This document shows, in pieces, positions 27,718-36,547 of a stretch of 64,000 nucleotides of DNA. The stretch is from Flagellimonas aquimarina (lineage in GTDB: Bacteria > Bacteroidota > Bacteroidia > Flavobacteriales > Flavobacteriaceae): assembly GCF_003149745.1 (NCBI RefSeq), contig NZ_QGEG01000002.1, forward strand, positions 62,001-126,000, read 5' to 3'. Made by a program: the position numbers and the translations under genes. Below the pieces are notes generated by a model, which did no database searches, was not told where the DNA came from, and worked only from the letters and a program-made list of their open reading frames with translations. How positions within the stretch are numbered: the first letter of the stretch is position 1; each line of letters begins with the position of its first letter.

Positions 27718-30483
27718 TTAAAATTTGAAATTATAGGTTATTGTTGGTATTGGAATTGAAAAAATTGAACTCTTAAAAGCTTTAATTTCACCACTTTCTG
27801 TTACAAAAAAAACAGAGTAGGGATTATTTCTTCCCAGTACATTATATATTGAAATGTTCCAAAAGCTATGTGCCAGTTTTTTTAACTTGTGATTTCCCTC
27901 AACATTAAAACTTAGATCTAACCTGTAATAGTCTGGAATTCTGAACTTATTTCTGTCGCTATAGAAAGCATAATTTGCGCCTCTAAAAGTATAGCTGCCA
28001 ATAGGATAAGTTACAGGTCTTCCCGTTTGGTAAACAAAATTAGAGGAGAGGCTAAAGCGTTTTGTGAACTTATAGTTGGCAACAAGGCTTATATCATGTG
28101 GTCGGTCAAAATTAGTGGGGAAATATTCTCCGTTATTCACCACTTCTTCTGCAAATTCACTATCCAGTTTTATAAAAGACCTTGCATATGTATATCCAAG
28201 CCAACCATTAAGTTTTCCTCTGTTTTTTCTAACCAAAAACTCAAGACCATAGGCTTTTCCTTCACCCTGTAAAACTTCTGTCTCTAAAGTTTCGTTCAAT
28301 AAAAGATCAGCACCTACTTTAAAATCAAGATTGTTTTTAGATTTTTTATAATACCCCTCCAAGCTTAATTCATAATTGCTGTTGTCAAAATTTTTAAAGA
28401 ATCCCAAAGAATACTGGTTTGCCCTTTGAGGTTCAATATTTAAATCGGAAAGTTTCCAAGTATCTATAGGAGATACGGTGGTATTGTTTGATAAAGTATG
28501 AATGTATTGATATGTACTATTGTAGGCTGCCTTAACCGAAAAGTCTTTTGCCAAAAAATATCTTCCAGACAGACGGAATTCTGGTCCGGAATAGGTTTCT
28601 ATCACTTCATTATTTCCAAATTCAACACTTTGCTCAACAGTTCCTTCACTTCGGGGCAATCCTTCCTGGTAAATCCTTTGAGTAGATTTTCCCAACGCAA
28701 AATAAATAGAGTACCTGAACCCTAAGTCGAGCAACAATTTGTCACTTACTTCATAAGTGTCCGATAAGAACAGTGCCGATTCTAAAGCTTTTTCCTTGGG
28801 AATGCTTAATGGCTCCACAATGGATTCACTGCCTTCGGGATTAATATCGCCAGGGTTTACCAAGTAGAGTTTTGATGAAATCCCGTAGTTAAACCTATGG
28901 GTATTGCTGTGCAAATACCTCATTTTGAATTTCACCTCCGTTTCATTGATTCTATATCCTAGGCGAAAATCAGCATCCGCTTCACCGTCAAAATCTATAT
29001 TGAATCGGTACTCACTATTGGCCAAAATCAAGTCTCCAGAATTCTTTTCATTAAACCTGTGATTCCATTTTACGGAAAACAGCCTATTACTGTAGTTGTA
29101 CAAGGAATCCGATGTTATACTAAAAGCGTCTCTGCTGTAATAAGCTGTTGCTTTTATATCATTTCTGTCGTTGATTTTATGGTTGTATTTTAGAATAACA
29201 TCATAAAACGAAGCTTGGCTGTTTTTCAAGGACTCCTCATCCAGAGATCTAAGAATCCAATCTGAATACGAACTTCTACCACCTACCAAAAGTCCAGATT
29301 TTTCTTTGGCAATCGGTATTTGGAGTGCTATGTTATTCGTTACGGGTCCAACAGAGGCTTCACCTGCAAACTCTTCTGTATTGGCATCCTTATTGGTAAT
29401 TTCAAAGACCGAAGACAAACGTCCGCCATATTCCGAAGGGATACTTCCTTTATATATTTTAAGGTCCTCCGCGGTAAAAGGATTTACTGCCTGAAAAATT
29501 CCAAAAAAATGGGTGGGATTGTAGATTACCGCATTGTCCATGAGGACCAAGTTCTGATCTGTGTTTCCTCCTCTTACATTAAATCCGGTGGCTCCTTCTC
29601 CAACTGAACTTATTCCTGGTAAAGTGGTGGCGACTTTTAGAATATTTCGTTCTCCAAGCACAACTGGGACATTTTTGGTCTCTTCAGCAGATATTTCTGT
29701 GGTTCCCATGACCGCTTCTTCCACGTTTTTGGCCAAATCTGCTCTAACCACAACTTCTTCCAATCGCTCCACACTTTCATTGAGCTGAAAATCAAGCTGG
29801 CCGTCATTGTAAATGATAACATTCTTCCGAATGGGTTGAATTCCAAGTGAACTGGTTTCAACAATATTTAATCCTGCCGGCAATTCAATTCTATAGAATC
29901 CCGAAGCATCCGTGACAGTTCCTATCTTTTGGTTTATTACTACAATAGAAAGATTGGGGATAGGTTCTTTGGATTTTTTGTTTTGAACATACCCGGTAAG
30001 AACAAATCTTTTTCTTTCTGTAACGTGTGCCTTGCCAATTCGCACAGTTTCAACTTCTAATCTTTCTATTGCATCATCTTTGGTGATGAATACTGCATTA
30101 TTGACCACGGTGCTTTCCTGTTCCTCGATTTTAGAGGATCTTTCCAGGTTTCCAAAAAAGCCTGATGGTAATTCATCATATACAATGTTATTTCTACTCA
30201 GCGCTATTTTCTTATCCTTAAGGATATAGAAATTAATAACGCTACCATTAAAAATATCTTCAAGTATGAACTGTATCGTCGCATTTTCATAGTCACCCGA
30301 GATGGTTTCATTTCCAAGCCAGTCCGGTACATAATAAAAGCGATATTCTGTTAGTTCTTCTATTTCTTTTAAAGCATCAATGATTGGGGCATCTTCAAAA
30401 TCCACTGTAATCTTAATTGAGTCATTTTGGGCAATGGCCAATTTAAAACCTAACAGGATCAGTATTGTTAGAATCCCCTTCAT
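27718..30483 (-). CDS. TonB-dependent receptor with STN and carboxypeptidase-regulatory domains
   Basis: The product is a 921-residue outer-membrane receptor for energy-coupled import. Domains: signal peptide 1-18; STN (secretin/TonB short N-terminal) about 23-96; a CarboxypepD_reg-like domain about 161-245 (GYVQNKKSKEPIPNLS, TDASGFYRIELPAG); plug about 255-365 with NVRGGNTDQNLVLMDNAVIY; and a 22-strand-type barrel to the C-terminus (ending ITYNFKF). STN domains normally signal to a FecR partner, but no FecR or sigma factor is adjacent here. It overlaps the upstream unknown gene by 4 nt (ATGA) and is followed by DUF4249. The substrate is unknown. Confidence 0.93.
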   Translation of the reverse strand: MKGILTILILLGFKLAIAQNDSIKITVDFEDAPIIDALKEIEELTEYRFYYVPDWLGNETISGDYENATIQFILEDIFNGSVINFYILKDKKIALSRNNIVYDELPSGFFGNLERSSKIEEQESTVVNNAVFITKDDAIERLEVETVRIGKAHVTERKRFVLTGYVQNKKSKEPIPNLSIVVINQKIGTVTDASGFYRIELPAGLNIVETSSLGIQPIRKNVIIYNDGQLDFQLNESVERLEEVVVRADLAKNVEEAVMGTTEISAEETKNVPVVLGERNILKVATTLPGISSVGEGATGFNVRGGNTDQNLVLMDNAVIYNPTHFFGIFQAVNPFTAEDLKIYKGSIPSEYGGRLSSVFEITNKDANTEEFAGEASVGPVTNNIALQIPIAKEKSGLLVGGRSSYSDWILRSLDEESLKNSQASFYDVILKYNHKINDRNDIKATAYYSRDAFSITSDSLYNYSNRLFSVKWNHRFNEKNSGDLILANSEYRFNIDFDGEADADFRLGYRINETEVKFKMRYLHSNTHRFNYGISSKLYLVNPGDINPEGSESIVEPLSIPKEKALESALFLSDTYEVSDKLLLDLGFRYSIYFALGKSTQRIYQEGLPRSEGTVEQSVEFGNNEVIETYSGPEFRLSGRYFLAKDFSVKAAYNSTYQYIHTLSNNTTVSPIDTWKLSDLNIEPQRANQYSLGFFKNFDNSNYELSLEGYYKKSKNNLDFKVGADLLLNETLETEVLQGEGKAYGLEFLVRKNRGKLNGWLGYTYARSFIKLDSEFAEEVVNNGEYFPTNFDRPHDISLVANYKFTKRFSLSSNFVYQTGRPVTYPIGSYTFRGANYAFYSDRNKFRIPDYYRLDLSFNVEGNHKLKKLAHSFWNISIYNVLGRNNPYSVFFVTESGEIKAFKSSIFSIPIPTITYNFKF

Positions 30484-31250
30484 TTACTGTTGATTTTTTG
30501 TTCCAATAACAATTCATGGATTCTTCTGGCTAGAGAAACCAAATGTTGGCGGTAGGTTGATTTTGGGAATGACTTTTTTTTAGAATATGTCTCAATTTGC
30601 TTTTTAAATTCAGGAAATATCTTGGTAAAGTCTTTTCTGTTCTTTACCGTGAAATATTCGTTATTGTAGTGAAGAATATTAAAATTCCTACTTTTAAACT
30701 CATGATAAACAGTATTCTTTCCCTTACGTTGAAACCTTTTCTTCTGGTGTTTTTCCAACAATTGAAAACTTGAGTTTTCCAAAAGCACTTCATGAAAACC
30801 TAAGATATTGAAGGCACTGGCTAAACTGTCATTTATATTGATGAATGAATGGTTGTCAATGGTGAATCTCATGACTTTTTTCTTTATTGGCTGCAAAAGG
30901 ACAATTCTTAAACCATGTTTAAGGTTTAATACAATAAGATCTTCATCCAAATCATACTTCATTTCCAATCCAGAATAGTAGTTTTTATCATAAACTATGG
31001 AGCCGGGAAGAAAGTCGGTAGTTTTATAAAACTTATGGTAATCGTTGATTACCTTATATTTTTCAATATAGCCTATGCCATTATATAACGCGGTGTTTTC
31101 AATACCTACCAATCCATCAAACCATTCGTGGTACTGGTCGTTAGATTTAGTTTGGCCAAAAACAAAAGAAAAGCATGAAATGTAAAACAACGGGATAAAC
31201 GTTGGCCGTCTTTTTTTTTGCAAAAGTTTGTAAGCGTTTAAAAAAAACAT
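30480..31250 (-). CDS. Exported protein of unknown function, first gene of receptor operon
   Basis: The product has 256 residues with an N-terminal signal peptide (basic LLQKKRRP, then a hydrophobic stretch ending VFGQ). The mature part is lysine- and tyrosine-rich (for example HEFKSRNFNILHYNNEYF and KQIETYSKKKSFPKS). No family was recognised. Its 4-nt overlap with the TonB-dependent receptor gene means translational coupling and suggests a periplasmic or envelope accessory role for that receptor. The basic C-terminus after about residue 210 may be exposed. Confidence 0.75.
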   Translation of the reverse strand: MFFLNAYKLLQKKRRPTFIPLFYISCFSFVFGQTKSNDQYHEWFDGLVGIENTALYNGIGYIEKYKVINDYHKFYKTTDFLPGSIVYDKNYYSGLEMKYDLDEDLIVLNLKHGLRIVLLQPIKKKVMRFTIDNHSFININDSLASAFNILGFHEVLLENSSFQLLEKHQKKRFQRKGKNTVYHEFKSRNFNILHYNNEYFTVKNRKDFTKIFPEFKKQIETYSKKKSFPKSTYRQHLVSLARRIHELLLEQKINSK

Positions 31251-31603
31251 GGCTACCGTGTTAAAGGTTATTTCATGAATACATATTCATGTAGTTTATT
31301 CTTTTATGAGAGGGATCATTTGTAAAAAGCTTACCTTATAATTAAAGATAATTATCTTTTGAACCCTGTAGCAATTATTTATACTAACGACAATGTAAGG
31401 AGGTAGTTCTGCATGATAACGTCGATAAAACCAATTAGATAAGTAGATTATTGAGGTAAAATGAGCACTTTTTTTGGACTGTTTTAAAAATTAAATAAAA
31501 CCATAATGTCATCTTATGCAATGTTCTGGAGCAATGTCAATTATATTGATGTTTTTGGATATTTCATGATTTTGAATGTAGACTAAAACGTGATTGGGCA
31601 AAA
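31251..31603. other. 353-nt gene-free region upstream of the receptor operon
   Basis: No credible ORF. It contains the inverted repeat CATGAAT-acat-ATTCATG (31274-31291), placed 24 nt before the start of the minus-strand operon, and a perfect 16-nt palindrome AAAGATAATTATCTTT (31344-31359) whose minus-strand reading includes a -7-like TATCTTTA. At its far end CAAAACTA (31598-31605) reads on the minus strand as an exact -7 box TAGTTTTG. Together these fit a regulated promoter region for the operon at 31250. Confidence 0.5.
31274..31291. promoter_or_regulatory. Operator-like inverted repeat before the receptor operon
   Basis: A 7-bp perfect inverted repeat CATGAAT / ATTCATG with a 4-nt spacer, 24 nt upstream of the start codon at 31250 (minus strand). 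The symmetry suits a dimeric DNA-binding protein or a small RNA hairpin in the 5' UTR. Confidence 0.4.
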
Positions 31604-32512
31604 CTATTTTTCCTTTCTATATTGAAACATCCAGTTATAAATTGACATATTAAAAACACTATAATCTGTACTTTCTGCTCCCATGCCAGAGCCGCTATAT
31701 GTCTGTGTCCATGAGTCATGACCTACATTTGGGTATATAGTGACCTTTGCAGTAAAAACGGGATTGTTTTGATTAATTTCTTCTACCATAGGGACCGAGC
31801 CGTTTTGATTAAAAGCACTTATGATATTATCTTCAGCGCCATGAAAGGCCCAAATAGGCACAGTAGAGAGCTTGTCTATTTGTGATGGGTCTCCAGACCC
31901 ACAAATTGGAACTATTGCCGAGACAAATCCTTCATTGCCTTTTTGCCCAATATATGACCAAGTGCCTCTTCCGCCCAAGCTTAAACCGGTTAGGTATATT
32001 CTCGTTTTGTTTATTCTATAGTTGCCCAAAAGATGACGTATAAATCCATCTACCAAGGATGGGGACCAATTACCAGAGCCTATTTGAGGAGATGCAACGA
32101 TACAGGGAAATTTGGGGTCCCATTGACTGGAATTAATCATGAAAGGAGGACCATGTGCCAACACTTTTTCTAAGTCGTTTGCATTTTCAAAACTGTTTCC
32201 TCTTTGCCCCCCACCATGTAAGAAAACGAGCAAGGGATAGCTATGATCATTATTGTCGTAACCACTAGGTGTATAAATATAATGTCCAAGGGGCGACAAT
32301 AGACTTGAAATGGGATTTGCCGTGTGCTGTCCACCTGTGTCTTTTGGTAGGTCCATTAGATCTGTGAACTCAGGGTCAAACAATATGCTTTGGGTTTCTA
32401 CAACAATTTCATCATCATTGGGGTCACTTGCTGGTGCAGTTGGTTTTTGATCGTCCTTTGAACATGAAATTAGGGCGACCATAAATAAGATTATGAATCG
32501 CTTGTTTTTCAT
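31604..32512 (-). CDS. Lipoprotein esterase, alpha/beta-hydrolase fold
   Basis: The product has 302 residues with lipobox LISC (Cys17), followed by SKDDQ, which resembles the Bacteroidota lipoprotein surface-export signal. The catalytic domain has the oxyanion strand YPLLVFLHGGGQRG, the nucleophile elbow GLSLGG, the acid region WAFHGAEDNI and the histidine in NVGHDSW, giving a complete triad. This arrangement is that of feruloyl-esterase/polyhydroxybutyrate-depolymerase-like secreted esterases. It lies 55 nt downstream of the gene ending at 32568, on the same strand. The substrate is probably an ester on a glycan or polymer, but that is inference. Confidence 0.82.
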   Translation of the reverse strand: MKNKRFIILFMVALISCSKDDQKPTAPASDPNDDEIVVETQSILFDPEFTDLMDLPKDTGGQHTANPISSLLSPLGHYIYTPSGYDNNDHSYPLLVFLHGGGQRGNSFENANDLEKVLAHGPPFMINSSQWDPKFPCIVASPQIGSGNWSPSLVDGFIRHLLGNYRINKTRIYLTGLSLGGRGTWSYIGQKGNEGFVSAIVPICGSGDPSQIDKLSTVPIWAFHGAEDNIISAFNQNGSVPMVEEINQNNPVFTAKVTIYPNVGHDSWTQTYSGSGMGAESTDYSVFNMSIYNWMFQYRKEK

Positions 32513-32567
32513 TTAAGATAGATTAAGGATAAAAGGTACGATAGAAACGTATTTAAACCAAAAAGTG

Positions 32568-34073
32568 TCACTCTTCTCCAGCGGTGAACTCTCTTATTGC
32601 GCGATTAGGTTCCATAATGTTATGTCCTTTCCAAAACTCTGGTTTATAGGAAGATAAGTAAGTGGCCTTTACTGTTTCATCTTCGCTCAATCCTTCAAAA
32701 CTTGATTTGGGGATTGTGCTGGAATCAAAAACCACCATTTCAAACTTTTCTGTATTGTAATTGACAATATCCAAGGCAAGTGACAGTTCGTTTTGTTTTC
32801 TTCTCCCTTTTACATGCTTGTTCTTTTCAATCACTTTTAAAGGACGGTCCACACCCATTTTACGTCCAAAGGTTAAAGCCATAAACTTGAGGTTATACTT
32901 ATCGGTTCCGTACTTGGAGAACACCGTACTGCCAGAATAGGTTTGTTCTTTATAACTAAAACCCAATAGCTTAATACTTTTTAGAGGTTTTATGTTTTCG
33001 TAATCTATGCGCATTATGGCAAAATCTTCTATGTTCACAAAGAGCTTGCCTTTAAAATCGGCCCTGCCAGAAGGTTCATAACCAATTACATACACGCCTT
33101 GGTTTTCTAGTTCTGAGTAACCTAAAAGTTCAAAATCATAGCGGTTAAGTTTCTTGGCTACATCTAATTTGGATTTTTTTCCAAAAAACTGAGAGTGAAT
33201 TTCATTAAGCACATATTTTCTGTTGCCCAAAAAATCATTTTTCTCAGGTTTTTTTAACTCTTCTTCTATTTCTTCAGTATCATTTTCGGCCTCCAAAATA
33301 GAGTCTACTTGCACTTTTTGGCCAAAAATGCCTGATTTTATTTTTAAATAAGAGTCTGGCTTTACATTTGCCTTGAAAATTGCTTCCATCTTTTCTGAAA
33401 GTGCTTCCATGGAACCTTCATTGCTTTTGTCATACAATTCAGCAGCCTTGATTACTTCCAATTTGTTTTCTTCATCGGCACGATAAAAATCTCCAAGAGT
33501 TTCTGTGTAGTAGGCAGCACTTCTTGGAAGAATGCTAATTATGCTATCTATGAGCTTTTTGTTCAATTCTGCAATAGTGGATTTTTTAAACTCGATATCC
33601 AGTTTTTGCATTGTATTATAGCTGGACTGTCTTAAAAAAAACCGTTGCTTTATTGGAGCGTTGTTATAATTAATGGGAAGACGTTCTTCCACTTTGTCCA
33701 TAATGTCGTCGACACTTAATTCTTTGTCAAAGAGATACACTCCACTGAGTTCAATGGCCCTAGGTGTTATTGCTATCACACTATCCATAACTTGTTGAAA
33801 TGGGATTCCGGTTTTGGAATACCCCATGCTGGATACGTAGATTGAATCCAATTGATGTTCAGACCTACTTAGTTCAAAGCTAAAGCGTCCTTCTTCATTT
33901 GTAATTACCCCTTGGTTTTCGCCATATTGTACGGTGGCATAGGGGATGGGTTCCTTGGTCTTACTATCTATGATTTTTGACGATATGGTCTGTGCAGATA
34001 ATTGAAACTGTAAGAAGTTGAATAATAGAAATAAAACAATAAGCTTAATAGATTGCATAGAGTCAGTTTTCAT
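32568..34073 (-). CDS. Exported protein with carboxypeptidase-regulatory-like domain
   Basis: The product has 501 residues with a signal peptide (hydrophobic LIVLFLLFNFLQFQLSAQ). Residues about 28-115 form a CarboxypepD_reg-like beta-sandwich (IIDSKTKEPIPYATVQYGE, TNEEGRFSFEL). The rest is a long domain found in Bacteroidota proteins usually annotated only as carboxypeptidase-like regulatory domain-containing, with an acidic stretch (AENDTEEIEEELKKPEKND). No receptor barrel or catalytic motif was seen. ATG at 34058 is an alternative start. A strong hairpin lies directly upstream. Confidence 0.75.
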   Translation of the reverse strand: MKTDSMQSIKLIVLFLLFNFLQFQLSAQTISSKIIDSKTKEPIPYATVQYGENQGVITNEEGRFSFELSRSEHQLDSIYVSSMGYSKTGIPFQQVMDSVIAITPRAIELSGVYLFDKELSVDDIMDKVEERLPINYNNAPIKQRFFLRQSSYNTMQKLDIEFKKSTIAELNKKLIDSIISILPRSAAYYTETLGDFYRADEENKLEVIKAAELYDKSNEGSMEALSEKMEAIFKANVKPDSYLKIKSGIFGQKVQVDSILEAENDTEEIEEELKKPEKNDFLGNRKYVLNEIHSQFFGKKSKLDVAKKLNRYDFELLGYSELENQGVYVIGYEPSGRADFKGKLFVNIEDFAIMRIDYENIKPLKSIKLLGFSYKEQTYSGSTVFSKYGTDKYNLKFMALTFGRKMGVDRPLKVIEKNKHVKGRRKQNELSLALDIVNYNTEKFEMVVFDSSTIPKSSFEGLSEDETVKATYLSSYKPEFWKGHNIMEPNRAIREFTAGEE

Positions 34074-34089
34074 GGTGTTTTAAAGAAAG

Positions 34090-34153
34090 ACAAGTTTTTA
34101 CGTCAAAGGGTTGCCTTAGGTTATAAGATTTGACGATTTAAGGTAAAACTTGT
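34090..34153 (-). promoter_or_regulatory. Large three-part hairpin between SDR gene and exported protein gene
   Basis: ACAAGTTTT-t-AC (34090-34101) pairs with GTAAAACTTGT (34143-34153) over 11 bp with one bulged T; GTCAAA (34102-34107) then pairs with TTTGAC (34129-34134); CTTA (34115-34118) pairs with TAAG (34124-34127). On the minus strand it is followed by TCTTTCTTTA and then the start codon at 34073, so it can act as a terminator of the upstream operon, a 5' UTR attenuator, or both. Confidence 0.55.
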
Positions 34154-34174
34154 TTCAAAGTTCGGGCCAGAATG

Positions 34175-35599
34175 TTATGTTTTTGAAAGATTTTTGATCA
34201 TTCCACCAAAAATAAAGTAGTGAAAGGGTAAAATGCTGTACCAGTACAATCTACCTCTAAGACCTTTTGGTCTAAAGGTCGCAGTTTGGTGCAGGACATT
34301 GTCGTCATCTATTTTGAACTCAAGCCATGCTTCTCCTGGCATGCGCATTTCTGCAAAAAGAAGGAGTCGCTTTGCTTTTTTATCAGCAAGTAATACTCGC
34401 CAGAAATCAAGTGCATCCCCAGGAAATATTTTGTCAGGATGGGTGCGTCCTCGCCGTAATCCGGGACCACCGTTCAATTTATCTAAAAACCCACGAATTT
34501 TCCATAACCTATTCCCGTAGTACCAGCCATTCTCACCACCAATACGCCAGATGTTTTCCAAAACGGCATCTCCATTTTTTATAGAAAGCCTTTTCTCATC
34601 TATTAGTACCCCATATTTGGGTACTTGAATGTATTTTTCTAAATGATCACTTACTTGTCCGCTAACAATACTGTCTTTCCAACTGCTTAACACCAAGTTT
34701 TGTTCGATTTTTTTAAAGGCCATTTCAATTGCTTGCTCATAAGAATGAGTTTTTATTCCCAATAATTGTTGTAATTGATCATCTTTGGCCACTACCTCCA
34801 TTTTCATGCTATCTACCAGATTGATAGCCAACTTATAAGACGTTGAGGTTACAAAATAGAGCCAATAGGATGATAATTTGGGAGTCATTATAGGTACAGT
34901 AAGTATCCAATTTTTAAATCCCCTTACCTCTGCATATTTATGGAGCATTTCCTTATATGTAAGTACATCTGGCCCTCCTATATCAAATGACTGATCATAG
35001 GTTTTTTGATTTTGGAGCACTCCTGTAAGAAATTTGATGACATCTCTAATAGCAATAGGTTGTGATTTGGTCAAGACCCACTTAGGCGTGATCATAAAGG
35101 GCAATTTTTCACATAAGTCTCTAATTATTTCAAAAGAAGAGCTTCCTGAGCCGACAATGATACCTGCTCGTAAAACGGTAAGATGAAAATCTCCTTGATA
35201 TAGAATATCCTCTACATTCTTTCTTGAGCTTAGATGTTTAGATAGCTTTTTATCATTTACAATACCGCTTAAATAAATAACCTGCTTTACGTTTGTGTGG
35301 GAAACATATTCATTGAAGCTTTTGGCAGTCGCGGCCTCTTTTTCATCAAAATCGTCAATGGACGAGGTCATTGAATGAATAAGATAGTAAGCGGCATCAA
35401 TATCTTTTGGTAGTTTACTTGTGTCAATATTTTCTAGAAAATCTATTTCCACAATCTGGATTTGTTCTTTGGTCCTTTTGTCTACAGAAAGTCTTTTTTC
35501 ATCTCTTACGGCACAGATTACTTCATGCCCTAATTCTAATAGTTGTGGCAACAACCGCATTCCAATATAACCGTTGGCGCCGGTGATAAGAATTTTCAT
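34175..35599 (-). CDS. SDR-family NAD(P)-binding protein with C-terminal DUF2867 domain
   Basis: The product has 474 residues. The N-terminal half is an atypical extended short-chain dehydrogenase (ITGANGYIGMRLLPQLLELG nucleotide-binding loop, YYLIHSM and VIYLSGIV segments) with homology to NmrA/complex-I-assembly-like epimerases. The C-terminal half (WYYGNRLWKIRGFLDKLNGG, then RRGRTHPDKIFPGDALDFWR) is DUF2867, a lipid-transfer-like domain often fused this way. It overlaps the DUF1648 gene by 4 nt and is the last gene of a four-gene operon. The substrate is unknown. Confidence 0.85.
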   Translation of the reverse strand: MKILITGANGYIGMRLLPQLLELGHEVICAVRDEKRLSVDKRTKEQIQIVEIDFLENIDTSKLPKDIDAAYYLIHSMTSSIDDFDEKEAATAKSFNEYVSHTNVKQVIYLSGIVNDKKLSKHLSSRKNVEDILYQGDFHLTVLRAGIIVGSGSSSFEIIRDLCEKLPFMITPKWVLTKSQPIAIRDVIKFLTGVLQNQKTYDQSFDIGGPDVLTYKEMLHKYAEVRGFKNWILTVPIMTPKLSSYWLYFVTSTSYKLAINLVDSMKMEVVAKDDQLQQLLGIKTHSYEQAIEMAFKKIEQNLVLSSWKDSIVSGQVSDHLEKYIQVPKYGVLIDEKRLSIKNGDAVLENIWRIGGENGWYYGNRLWKIRGFLDKLNGGPGLRRGRTHPDKIFPGDALDFWRVLLADKKAKRLLLFAEMRMPGEAWLEFKIDDDNVLHQTATFRPKGLRGRLYWYSILPFHYFIFGGMIKNLSKT

Positions 35600-36114
35600 T
35601 GTTTGGAGACATTGAACATTTTAAAGACATAGATAAAGGGAAGTAAGGCTATGGCAATCCATAATCCAATAAGGGTCTCTGTATCAATAGTATCAAAAAT
35701 CCCTTTTATTTTAAAAACGAAAATTAGGGTAGTTATTAAAAAAATAATGACAGTGGTAAGGTTCATTACAGTAAGCATGCGTATGCCCAAAGCATATAGT
35801 TCTTTGGCATTTTTTTCAGTTACTTTTACAGGGTAGTTCATGTAATAAGGCTTCATTTTTAAAACCAAAATACTCATGGCCATATATATGGATGCGCTAA
35901 TGGAGGGAATTATCCAAAGGATAGATTTACTTCCAAACCCATTGATTTCTCCTTTTAAATTAAAGTGAACAGGTATGGTCTCGGGCAAATCAAAATAGAA
36001 TAGCAGTACCACAACAAAGTTGAGGATTACAATAACCCATCCTATCAAAACCAATTTTTTGTCCGTTGTGGTTGGTTTTACTTCAATTTTCGGTTTTTTT
36101 CTTAAAATATTCAT
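35596..36114 (-). CDS. DUF1648 membrane protein
   Basis: The product has 172 residues with about four transmembrane segments. The region LPETIPVHFNLKGEINGFGSK after the first segment is the DUF1648 signature also seen in the SdpI-type immunity protein family. The N-terminus is cytosolic and basic (MNILRKKPKIEVKPTTTDKK). It overlaps both its neighbours by 4 nt (36111-36114 and 35596-35599), so it is translated in a coupled set. A role in envelope stress or signal-peptide immunity is only suggested by the family. Confidence 0.8.
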   Translation of the reverse strand: MNILRKKPKIEVKPTTTDKKLVLIGWVIVILNFVVVLLFYFDLPETIPVHFNLKGEINGFGSKSILWIIPSISASIYMAMSILVLKMKPYYMNYPVKVTEKNAKELYALGIRMLTVMNLTTVIIFLITTLIFVFKIKGIFDTIDTETLIGLWIAIALLPFIYVFKMFNVSKQ

Positions 36115-36536
36115 AGGTCTTCAATTGAGGTTGGGGCATTATCTGCTTTGTAATCCAAAAGTTTTCTAAAGTATTTTTGGATGGCTTTGGTATCAGATTT
36201 TACTTTTATAAAATAATTGTCCTTATAAATGGAATACACAGCGAAATCACCTTTGTATATTGTGAGTTTGTAATAGGGAATGATCAAGCCATAGGTTTCC
36301 AAAAGTGACCTAAAACGTACTATAATCCCTTTAGGGCGCATTTCTATGTTGCAGGTGTTTAAATTGTTGTCAAGTATCAGTAAATTTTGGATTTCGATAC
36401 TGGCGTCTGTCATAAAAAGTTTAGGAGAGCCTATGCCCCCCAATGCAAAACGTTCTTTTAGCGTAAAAGGCTTGCCCACGGCTTCATCTACTTTTTTAGT
36501 GATTTTTTTATCGGTGTATGAGACATTAAGAAGCAT
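36111..36536 (-). CDS. Conserved-looking cytosolic protein of unknown function
   Basis: The product has 141 residues, no signal peptide and no membrane segment. The sequence alternates short beta-like strands (ASIEIQNLLILDN, GIIVRFRSLLETYGLIIPYYKLTIYKGDFAVYSI) and ends with a helix, resembling PH-like or GRAM-like folds, but I do not recognise a family. It lies 11 nt after the YjbR-like gene and overlaps the DUF1648 gene by 4 nt, so it belongs to the same operon. Confidence 0.65.
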   Translation of the reverse strand: MLLNVSYTDKKITKKVDEAVGKPFTLKERFALGGIGSPKLFMTDASIEIQNLLILDNNLNTCNIEMRPKGIIVRFRSLLETYGLIIPYYKLTIYKGDFAVYSIYKDNYFIKVKSDTKAIQKYFRKLLDYKADNAPTSIEDL

Positions 36537-36547
36537 GGGACATAGTT

